NCBI RefSeq assembly: GCF_016595435.1
Contig: NZ_JAENIJ010000027.1
Span: 1 to 60,137, forward strand
From: Luteolibacter pohnpeiensis
GTDB taxonomy: Bacteria > Verrucomicrobiota > Verrucomicrobiia > Verrucomicrobiales > Akkermansiaceae
Reading direction: 5' to 3'
DNA length: 60,137 nucleotides
This document shows positions 31,059 through 40,600 of the stretch, piece after piece (position 1 is the first letter of the stretch; each line of letters opens with the position of its first letter). Both the position numbers and the translations under genes were made by a program. A model generated the notes under the pieces. That model saw nothing but the letters and a program-made list of their open reading frames with translations, was not told the DNA's origin and did not search any database.

Positions 31059-34000
31059 ATGATCCTAAAAAAGTGCTTCATAACTGCTTGTGTTGGAGCT
31101 ATTCTTGCCAGTGTGGAGACCTCAACAGCAGGAGAGGTTGGGAAACTTAGTCGAGAGCTGTGGTTGGGTGTTTCTGGCACTTCGACGGCTGGATTATATG
31201 AAAATCCTGTTCTTTTTGAAGCACCCGATACGAAGGATCTCGTTGATTCGGATTCTATCCCGGCGAACCTTGGTGACAATTATATCCAGCGGTTGCGTGG
31301 ATATTTGAAACCTGCAGTTACTGGGAATTACACATTTTGGATCTCTTCAGATGATTATTCTGAATTGTGGCTTTCAACCTCAGAATCAAAATTTGACAGG
31401 ACAAAAATTGCTTTCCTTGCCGGTGCTTCGAATGTGGATGCTTGGGATGATCAGGCGAGTCAAATGTCGATCACGATTACCTTGCAAGCTGGGCAGTCGT
31501 ATTTTCTAGAAGTTCTTCACAAGGAAGGGGCAGTATCAGATCACGTTGAATTGGCCTGGCAAATCGCTGGGGGAACTCGAGAGCTTATTCCTGCAGCCAA
31601 TATGGAATCATTTACTGTCGATTCCAATGATCTGAATGAGAACGAGTTACCTGATGATTGGGAAACGCAATTTGGCTTGAATACAGCGTCATCGGCAGAT
31701 CAAGGGGCATTGGCTGATCCGGATCACGACGGTTTTTCTAACTATGTCGAAGCTGGTCTGGGTTCGGACCCATTGACTCATAGCCGTATACCAGGTGTTT
31801 TAACCATGGAAACCTGGAATGATATTGGTGGAGCAAGAGTTGAGGATCTTACATGGAATCCACGTTTTTCAAAAAAACCAGATAGCATTGATTATGTGAC
31901 ATCAGCAGCTACTCCAACGGATCGTGCAGAAAATTTCGGTAGTCGGTTGCGCGGCTTGATAACTGCTCCTACGACTGGCGATTACACGTTCTACATCTCT
32001 GGTGATGATAACTGCGAGTTGTGGCTTTCAGGGAATGAAAGTCAATTCAGTAAAGTCAAGATTGCTGGGATGTATGGCTCTAGCAACGTAGAACAGTGGG
32101 ATAAGTATGTAAGTCAAGAATCTCTGACCGTTTCACTAACGGCTGGAGAAAGCTACTACATTGAGGCTATCTTAAAGGAATCAAAGTTTGGTGACCATAT
32201 GGAAATCGGCTGGAAAACGCCTGGCGCAACATCTGTAAGCGTGATTCCAGGTAGTTCACTTTCAAGCTATGCGTATGATTTAGACGATCCGGATGGTGAT
32301 GGAATGCCCACAGCTTGGGAATCTGCGCACGGACTAGATCCGATGAGTGCGATAGGGGATGATGGCGCAGCGGGAGACCCAGATCAGGATGGGATTCAGA
32401 ATTTATTGGAATATGAATTTAACTCTGATCCATTCAGTATTAATTCTATCGCCGGGGGGATGACTCGTGAGGTATGGAGAAATGTAACGGAGTCAGACAT
32501 TGATGAATTCCGATCAACTTCCCGTTATTGGGGAATGGTGGATGATCTTTCTGTTTTTAATGGTGCATTATCACCAGTTAATGACGGTTCGAACTTTATT
32601 GCTAGAGGGCGGGCTTGGCTGACAGCACCCGCTACAGGAGACTATACTTTTTGGATTGCTTCTGATGATGATAGCGAACTTTGGCTCTCGCCTACATCAT
32701 CAAAATTCGGACGAGTCAAGATCGCTTACGTCAGTGGGGCTACCGGCCAGCAAAATTGGGATTCGAATGCATCGCAACAATCGGCTACGGTTCATTTGGT
32801 CGAAGGTGAGAGTTACTTTTTAGAAGTATTGCATAAAGAGGGTGGGGGAGATGATCACTTTTCCATTGCATGGCAAATTCCAGGCGGGAGCCGTGAAGTT
32901 ATCCCTTCATCAGCATTGAATTCGTACACGTTCGATCCAGATGATGTGGATCGAGATGAATTATCTGACACGTGGGAGGCGGTCTACGGTTTTAGCCTTA
33001 CTGATAACGGGACATACTATCCAGATCAGCATCCAGCGGCAGACCCTGATGGTGATGGAGTTCCAAACTATCTCGAGAGTCTAGCAAATGTAAGTCCGTT
33101 CAAATGGAGCCGGGAAGCTGGAGGATTAACCCTGGATACATGGGACGATCTCAATGGTGTTGCCGTTTCCCAACTTACACAAAGTGAGCGCTTTCCACTC
33201 TATCCGGATCATTCCCAATTGGTTACTTCGGCAAGGACACCTCAAAACCAAGGCGATAATTTTGCATCACGAATGAGAGGGGTTGTAATACCACCGGTTA
33301 CAGGAGACTACACGTTTTATTTGTCTAGTGATGACCATGGGGAGCTCTGGCTTTCAACCAACGAGAGTCAATTTTCGAAACAGAAGATTGCTTGGGTTGA
33401 TGGGGCCTCAGGAGTCGAACAGTGGGATTTATACCCCACTCAAATGTCCACTACCATCACACTGCAGGCTGGGCAAAAATATTACATTGAAGCACTTACC
33501 AAAGAATCCATTGGTAATGACCATATGGAGATTGGGTGGCTGATACCCGGAACATCGGCAGTTGAGGTTATCGATGGGCAATACCTTGAGGGTCACTGCC
33601 GCGATGCTGAAGATCCTGACGGCGATGAGTTACCAACCTCATGGGAACAACAGTATGGATTTGATCCGATGAGCCCAGCTAGCTCACTTGAGACCAATCG
33701 AGATCCTGACATGGACGGGATTCCAAACTGGCTGGAATATCAAAATGACACAGACCCACTATCAAGTGGCGTTATATCAGGGGCATTACTGCGTGAAGTT
33801 TGGACGAATGTGCAGGTTGATACCTTACAGCAATTTGTCCAAAGCGAAGCTTATTATCAGGCTCCCCAAGAAACAAGCTTACTATTTGGTGCAGAGGCTC
33901 AATATGATTCAGGTGATGATTATGTAGAACGACTTCGAGGAGCTTTGATCGCTCCAGTTACAGGTGATTATACATTTTGGATCTCGAGTGATGACCATGG

Positions 34001-36665
34001 AGAGCTTTGGCTTTCTTCAAACTCATCAAAATTTGGTCGTAGAAAAATCGCATCTTGTATCTGGACTGCAAGTGGACAGAACTGGGATAGTCAGCCTTAT
34101 CAGAAATCTGAGACAATTCATCTAGAAGCAGGTCAACACTATTTCATCGAAGCATTGCATCAGGATGTTTCCGGCGGTGATCATCTCGAGATTGCCTGGC
34201 AGGTGCCTGGTAGTAGCCGAGAGCTCATTCCGTCCAGCGCACTCCAAACCTTCCTTTCTGATCCGAATGATCAGGATCACAATGAGCTACCAGACGATTG
34301 GGAATCCACCTATGGATTTACTGGGATGGTTGGCGGTGAATATTCACCACTGGCAGATCCAGATGGTGATGGCATTCCAAACTGGGCAGAAGCATTAGCA
34401 GGTGGTGACCCTTTCCACAGTGGATCAATATCAGGATTCCTGTCGTTCGAACGATGGAACGATATGCCTTACTACTCCTTGCATGAAACTGTCGCGTCGG
34501 AGAAGTTTTATGGCGCTCCTGATGAAACAGGTGTATTGTCTGATGGAACAACCGGAATCATGGCTGGCGAGTATTTTGCAAGTCGTGCGAGAGGCTATAT
34601 CGAAGTGCCTGTTACCGGGAGCTATGAATTTTGGATAGGGGCGAATACATCTGCAGAACTTTGGTTATCTACGGATCATACAAAATATGCCAAACAGCGC
34701 ATTGCCAGATTGGATTCAGATATCGGTAGTGGTCACGGCATCAACTGGGCTGATGCTGGAGCGCCATGGGATTTATTCAGCTTCCAACGTAGTGAACCGA
34801 TACAACTTGAAGCGGGCCAGAAGTATTATATCGAAGTGGATCATCAGCGTGGGCACAGTATTTTAGCTCATTTCAGTATCGGCTGGGCACGCGATGGCGG
34901 TGACCGGACGTTGGTGCCTTCTTCAGCGCTTTCTACCTATGTGCAAGAAGCCGAGGACGCGGACGACGACTTCTTGCCTGACGCTTGGGAAGTTTCCACT
35001 GGTCTTGATCCAGTGGATAATGGACGTCTAGATTTGGTTCACCAAGGGGAACGTGGAGATTTCGATGAAGATGGGATTACCAACCGCGAAGAGTATCTAC
35101 TCGGCACGAATCCTTGCTTAAAAGATACTGATGGCGATGGAGTCTCGGATTACGATGAATTACATACTTACGGGACTTCTCCGACGAGTTCCAATTTAAT
35201 TACTGAAACGGAGGTCTCAGCTCCTACGTTAACAAACTACAATGCAGCAGGAACTACAGGTGTTTGGCAGGTCATTGATGGCGGGCTGATTGGAGATTCA
35301 TTCCGTGGCACCATTGAGTGGAATTTTACAGTTCCACAAGATGGGTGGTGGTTCGTGGAGGTCGCTGGACGACTTCGGGGTAACCTGCGTCAAAGCGAAG
35401 ATTTGGACCTTGGTGTTCAGATTGATAATGCCACGATGGCTCCACAAACCATGGAGTTTTTGAATGGCCAGGCATCTGCGCTGAAGGTGTTGACGCCATA
35501 TTTACAAGCAGGCACCCATACCTTCAAACTTGATATTCGCAATGAAATTGGTCGTAGAACTTTCCAAATACAAAGTCTCCGAGTTTTCGATGCTAGTGGA
35601 TTTGATAGTGATCTCAACGGTAGGCCAGACTGGCTCGATACTCAGTTGACAACAGCTAATACGGTTGAAAATATATCGTCCGAAAGCTATGTTTCACCAC
35701 TGTTTGTGGAAGGCCATGCTCGTTATAGAGGTGCCACCTCCATAAGCGCGGCTACGTCATCAGTCATCGTCAATCGTGGATTGGGTGATCTTCACTGGTA
35801 TGCGAATGCTCCACTGGAATCTACTGGATCAACTACGATTGAAATACTTCAGGAAGGGGAAACTCAATCTCATGGAGTGAGCTGGGAGAGATGGAACGTT
35901 CTTGATGGTAATTCTATTACAATTCGGTTGGGGGACTCCTTAAAGTTGGGCGGCTGGATTGCAGAAGGTGATACAGGTACTGTAACCCTTACTCTAGATG
36001 GCGTGACACAGACTATCGATGCCGACTCCTCATATGTTCATCAATTTACTTCGGTTGGAACTTATACAGTCAATGCTGAACATTCCAGTTCCGTCACAGG
36101 CGCATGTGTAGTGAATGTGGTTGATGCCGATTTCGGCAGTCCTATGGCATTTTATTCTGATACCCCGACCTGGAGGAGTTTTCCGGATGTTGCATCATCG
36201 CTAAGCGTGGATTCAGAGCCTAGCCTGCTGATTGATGACGCCATTGCAGAAGGGGATGGACAGAGACTATATTTCCGTCCATTACGATCCGGCACGCACG
36301 TGGTAGCTGCTAGGATTGGTTCCGATGGGCCAATTGTTGCCCTTGGGACGATTCCTACTGTAGGTGTATCAGATGCACTTCGTAATGATGCAGCAGTCTA
36401 TATTGGATCAACTGAGGATGGTTACCGTGTTCTTAGAACCCCGATTGTGGTGACAGATATCCAACCTGGATGGACGGTTGTTATCACCATTTCAAGAGCG
36501 GGTGTCACTTTCCTGGATGGCACTACCGAATTGACGCTTACCTATGAAGATTTTGTCAACGGGGTAGCTTACGTTGACTTTAGGTATCCCCCGGACATGG
36601 AAGGTGGGTATTGCCACTACACTGACGTATATGATGAGGAGGGGCGTAATTTGGGGCGTCGTTGA
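31059..36665 (+). CDS. Giant secreted protein with six tandem PA14 modules
   Basis: A protein of 1868 residues. The start at ATG 31059 begins a signal peptide (MILKKCFITACVGAILAS); the frame is open to 31023. Six repeats of about 220 residues begin near residues 25, 244, 463, 685, 905 and 1123. Each has a PA14 domain (RLRGxxxAPVTGDYTFWISSDD-like core, GELWLS, EALHKE, HxEIAWQ) followed by a DxDxDGxPNxxE linker of the thrombospondin type 3 kind that binds calcium. The last 500 residues hold a carbohydrate-binding-like beta domain and Ig-like folds. PA14 modules bind glycans. It is the first of four closely spaced genes ending with an Rhs toxin and its putative immunity protein, so it is probably a surface adhesin serving that system. 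Confidence 0.88.
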   Translation: MILKKCFITACVGAILASVETSTAGEVGKLSRELWLGVSGTSTAGLYENPVLFEAPDTKDLVDSDSIPANLGDNYIQRLRGYLKPAVTGNYTFWISSDDYSELWLSTSESKFDRTKIAFLAGASNVDAWDDQASQMSITITLQAGQSYFLEVLHKEGAVSDHVELAWQIAGGTRELIPAANMESFTVDSNDLNENELPDDWETQFGLNTASSADQGALADPDHDGFSNYVEAGLGSDPLTHSRIPGVLTMETWNDIGGARVEDLTWNPRFSKKPDSIDYVTSAATPTDRAENFGSRLRGLITAPTTGDYTFYISGDDNCELWLSGNESQFSKVKIAGMYGSSNVEQWDKYVSQESLTVSLTAGESYYIEAILKESKFGDHMEIGWKTPGATSVSVIPGSSLSSYAYDLDDPDGDGMPTAWESAHGLDPMSAIGDDGAAGDPDQDGIQNLLEYEFNSDPFSINSIAGGMTREVWRNVTESDIDEFRSTSRYWGMVDDLSVFNGALSPVNDGSNFIARGRAWLTAPATGDYTFWIASDDDSELWLSPTSSKFGRVKIAYVSGATGQQNWDSNASQQSATVHLVEGESYFLEVLHKEGGGDDHFSIAWQIPGGSREVIPSSALNSYTFDPDDVDRDELSDTWEAVYGFSLTDNGTYYPDQHPAADPDGDGVPNYLESLANVSPFKWSREAGGLTLDTWDDLNGVAVSQLTQSERFPLYPDHSQLVTSARTPQNQGDNFASRMRGVVIPPVTGDYTFYLSSDDHGELWLSTNESQFSKQKIAWVDGASGVEQWDLYPTQMSTTITLQAGQKYYIEALTKESIGNDHMEIGWLIPGTSAVEVIDGQYLEGHCRDAEDPDGDELPTSWEQQYGFDPMSPASSLETNRDPDMDGIPNWLEYQNDTDPLSSGVISGALLREVWTNVQVDTLQQFVQSEAYYQAPQETSLLFGAEAQYDSGDDYVERLRGALIAPVTGDYTFWISSDDHGELWLSSNSSKFGRRKIASCIWTASGQNWDSQPYQKSETIHLEAGQHYFIEALHQDVSGGDHLEIAWQVPGSSRELIPSSALQTFLSDPNDQDHNELPDDWESTYGFTGMVGGEYSPLADPDGDGIPNWAEALAGGDPFHSGSISGFLSFERWNDMPYYSLHETVASEKFYGAPDETGVLSDGTTGIMAGEYFASRARGYIEVPVTGSYEFWIGANTSAELWLSTDHTKYAKQRIARLDSDIGSGHGINWADAGAPWDLFSFQRSEPIQLEAGQKYYIEVDHQRGHSILAHFSIGWARDGGDRTLVPSSALSTYVQEAEDADDDFLPDAWEVSTGLDPVDNGRLDLVHQGERGDFDEDGITNREEYLLGTNPCLKDTDGDGVSDYDELHTYGTSPTSSNLITETEVSAPTLTNYNAAGTTGVWQVIDGGLIGDSFRGTIEWNFTVPQDGWWFVEVAGRLRGNLRQSEDLDLGVQIDNATMAPQTMEFLNGQASALKVLTPYLQAGTHTFKLDIRNEIGRRTFQIQSLRVFDASGFDSDLNGRPDWLDTQLTTANTVENISSESYVSPLFVEGHARYRGATSISAATSSVIVNRGLGDLHWYANAPLESTGSTTIEILQEGETQSHGVSWERWNVLDGNSITIRLGDSLKLGGWIAEGDTGTVTLTLDGVTQTIDADSSYVHQFTSVGTYTVNAEHSSSVTGACVVNVVDADFGSPMAFYSDTPTWRSFPDVASSLSVDSEPSLLIDDAIAEGDGQRLYFRPLRSGTHVVAARIGSDGPIVALGTIPTVGVSDALRNDAAVYIGSTEDGYRVLRTPIVVTDIQPGWTVVITISRAGVTFLDGTTELTLTYEDFVNGVAYVDFRYPPDMEGGYCHYTDVYDEEGRNLGRR

Positions 36666-36697
36666 TTTCATTCAGGAGGAACAAAATTTCATAACGG

Positions 36698-37630
36698 ATG
36701 AAAAGAAAATATCTCATTGCGTCTTTATCGATATTAGCAATTGGAACAATCTGCATTGTAGGGTGGAGGCTATCTGATGGGCAAAAATACCCCGTCGCGA
36801 AAACTGCGAATAAGAATGGTGCCGAAAAGCACAATTCTGAGTCTGTAGTCCCAACTAAGCCTAGCGCAATCGAGACAATAACGAATGCTTCATTGGATTG
36901 GGAACAGCGGGTTCAAGCAGTTAGGGATTTGCCAATCCAACTTGAAGCAAGTCAGATTGAGCAGCTATTTGCCTATCTTGAGCAGCCAACCCCCAAAGAC
37001 AAAGAGTCTTTTTACCTTGTATGCAATGAAATCATGGAGGTGCTTCGCAAGCGTCGTCTAGCTCCGGATGAGTATTCAATCAATCTGATGAAACTAATTG
37101 AGTCTCCATCAGCGAATCCTCTGATAAGAGACTATGCCGTACAGCATTTAGCGCAGTGGATTTCAGGAATGGATACATTTGCGATGGAAAGTAATCGTGA
37201 GTTAGCAAGTCAAACTTTCGACGCTATGTTAGTAGAAGTGAATGATCCAGCTAATTATGGATTGACGATGACCGGAACCACTCTTTCTTCTCTGGCGGAT
37301 GCAGTCAATAAAGGGAATCCAGACTTGGCAGACAAGAGAGAGGCTCTCGGAGATGTCTGCATGGCGATTATCCAGAAAGATGATTACTCAGCTGTTAATC
37401 GCTCTACTGCGATTCAGGTGGCCGCTAGATTGGATACTCCTGGTCTAGGCGCCATCTGCAAGACGATCGCCGCGAATGATTCTGCTCCTGTAGACCTTCG
37501 CTTGAGCTCCATAGCTGGAATCGGTCTTGTAGGCGGATCTGAAGATATTGAATTTCTGAAAACCTACGCAGATCAAAATGTTTTTAAATATGCTGTAGCT
37601 GGAGCGCTGAAGCGGTTGGCTAGCAAATAA
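36698..37630 (+). CDS. Membrane-anchored hypothetical protein with helical repeats
   Basis: A 310-residue protein with an N-terminal membrane anchor (residues 5-24, LIASLSILAIGTICIVGW) and a long helical domain resembling HEAT/ARM-type repeats (ASLDWEQRVQAVRDLPI, LIRDYAVQHLAQWI, VDLRLSSIAGIGLVGG). It lies 32 bases after the PA14 gene and 29 before the Rhs gene, so it is very likely co-transcribed with them. Anchored outside the inner membrane, it could act in export or assembly of the two giant proteins. No known family is assigned. Confidence 0.75.
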   Translation: MKRKYLIASLSILAIGTICIVGWRLSDGQKYPVAKTANKNGAEKHNSESVVPTKPSAIETITNASLDWEQRVQAVRDLPIQLEASQIEQLFAYLEQPTPKDKESFYLVCNEIMEVLRKRRLAPDEYSINLMKLIESPSANPLIRDYAVQHLAQWISGMDTFAMESNRELASQTFDAMLVEVNDPANYGLTMTGTTLSSLADAVNKGNPDLADKREALGDVCMAIIQKDDYSAVNRSTAIQVAARLDTPGLGAICKTIAANDSAPVDLRLSSIAGIGLVGGSEDIEFLKTYADQNVFKYAVAGALKRLASK

Positions 37631-37659
37631 TAAATTTGTAATTTTTTAAATATTCTCGA

Positions 37660-40600
37660 ATGAAAAGAACGTCCAAATTTCTCAAGAGACAACGCCAGCT
37701 CGCTATGGCCTGTTTGATCTCTGCTAGTGGGCTAGTTGCTACCCAATCAGCTTTCGCAACCAATCCAAAGACCCCACCTGGAGAGAAAGAAAATGAGAAT
37801 CAAACCACCGATGGTGAAGCTCTTGACCCTGATGAAGGGAACTCGGATTGTTCGGGTGCGGAAAACCCCAGCGATACTAATACCAATTCGATAGGTAATG
37901 GATCTGGGGATAATTCAACCTGTAAGGTATGTGAGAAGAATGATTCTACATCACCGGATGAAGGAGGCTGTATCCGCGAAAAAATTCCATTTGCTATAGC
38001 TCCTAATGAGCCGGATCTTCCCGATGGCGTGCTGCAGCTTTATATTGATGCAACCGATTCTAATCTGGGTTCGCGGAAGTTCCTCGAATACTTTAGCCTG
38101 CCTGAAATGCAGATGGGTGATTTGGAGAACAATTCTTCAGACACTGGAATGAGTATCATTCAAGCAGGTGGCACCAATTTGACGTTCAAACTTGGAAACA
38201 TCATTCCATCGGGTTCATCTTCAGCTGTTGGCTCCCCTATGGGCTCAGGAGCTTACAGTCAGGCCCGCGTGTCCTGGGTGAATTCAGCGGGAAGTTTTAC
38301 TTCGAAGTCATCAGCAACTTTAGTACGACATTTCCGGGGATCAAACGGATCTGTCGATTATCCATCGTATGGTGGCAAAGCAGTCCGCTATACCACGCGC
38401 AAAGGGAGAGTCTACAATTTCCCGCTCGCCGGAATGGAAGTCATTCGCGAACGCGCCAACGGCGAACTAGTCATCAACGGTGAGCTGGGTGATGGTGTTC
38501 CACGTCAGGTCAAAACGGTAGCCGGACTGTTGGATATTGTAGTGCTTTCGACACGTTCTTACGAAATCAGACGATATGATCCATCCCAAGTGGGAAGTAA
38601 AGTTAGTGGTCTCTTCACCACGACTGGAAGTCCATTTTTCACCATGAAAGTGGAGGCTCCAGCAAATACAACCGACGAGCTGATTATTACCAAAACCGAG
38701 GGAACCGTGGTCACGGTGACTCACCATGAATGTGAGTTCAATGTAGGAACTGAGGTTTGGAATCAGGAAATCACGACCGGTGATTTTACATACACACGGA
38801 AACTTGAGCGGGGACCCTCACCTTTTGGAACTGGCTATAAGCGAGCAACATGGCAAGCTAAAATTGACGATAGTCCAGGGCAAACTTATTCAACTAGCAC
38901 GGATCCGGATTACGAGCTTAAAGCGGATACCTATTACTACAGCCCGGTTTCTTCCACAGAAACGTTTTCCGACGGATACCAGAATACTTTGGGTCAGACA
39001 TTATCAACGCCAACTTGGGACCCTAATGGAATTGGTCGACCTAGCACCCAAACTTCACCAAGTGGCGGGGATATCAGCTATTCTTATGGCGGGGCACTTG
39101 GGCGCATGACTGGCCGTGTAGCGACATCCGTAGCTGCATCCGGCAGTGGTGGAGGATCGCCTGCATCATTGAGCCGGAGTTATGTGTTTGACTCGATTAT
39201 TTCAAACCAGACTCGGAAGTTGGCCGATTTCCGTCCCAGTAAGACAACTATTGAAGAGGATGGGGTCGTTACCGCAACAAAGTATTTTGTAAGCTACTCA
39301 GAAAACGGTGATTATATTGAAGCTGAGCAAATTACCCCTAGTGCATCCGCTTCATGGGATGCTACTGGAAATATTAAATCCTATAAGAAATGGTTTGGTT
39401 CAGGTGTAAACATAGGCAGGCTTGCATTCGAAAAGCATCAGGATGGGACTACTTCAAGTTACGACTACACGAGCTTGCCTGATTATGGCCTTCAGGTGAC
39501 AACTTTGTCTGAGCTTGACGGCAATGGTGATCCTGTAACTGGATACTCGAAGCGATCAATCGTCACGCGCAACGCCTGCGGATGGCCAACGGCGACGACA
39601 AACGGAGTTTGGACAGGTAGTGCGTGGGTTGATTATGAAACCATCCATGAGACACGAGATGCGCATGGGCATGTTACGTTACGTACGCGAGAAGACGCAA
39701 TCACCCAACAAACACGCACATTGCTGCAGCAGTCTTGGGACGGCGACTTGCTGACAAGCAGCACTGATGAGAATGGAGTGACCAGGTCATACACCTACTT
39801 TTCGGGCACTAGCGTCCTGCAAACGGTTACCAGAGAGGCAATCGCAGCTCAGGGAGATTACCCAGCACAAGCTGAAATCGTAACCACGTATAGCGGGAGC
39901 TTTACCGTCAATGCGGATCAAGTTCCGGAATGGCTATCTCGCACTACCACCACCACTGGAGGAACTCTATCCTTGGTAGAAACCGATGTATTTGATCACA
40001 AGGGACGAATTATATCGCATACTGATCCTGATGGATACGTTACTACTACGGTGTATTCTGATCATGATCTCAAACAGACAATAACTTATCCGGATACAAG
40101 CATTAAAGTTACTCGCTGGGACTCTGATGGGAACGTGCTTAGTATCACGGGTAGTGCAGTCGTTGATCGATATTTTCATTACGCACCTCGTCTAAACAAT
40201 GCAGGTGGAATACGTATTACGACTTATTATGGTGTAGATAATGGTCTCCGCTATTCCATTGAGGAGAAAGATGGTGCTGGACGGCTGGTAAAGGAAGTCA
40301 ATCCAACTTTCAATGCACAAGCTGATGCAGAAACTATTTATAGTTACTCTACTGATTTTCCAATAAAACACCCTCAGAAAATAGAGCGAATTAATCAGTG
40401 GGAAATTAACGAATTAAATAGCGTTGGAGAGCTGAATCATTCTGGAATATCAATTGATGACGATGAGCTGGTAACTAATTCGGCCACGGATCGAGTTAGT
40501 CGTACCTCGATATCTCATGAATCCGACTCCAACGGCATATGGGAAGTCACCAGATTATATGTATGTCCTGCCGAATCAGATTCGGCTGAAAAGTTAGTAA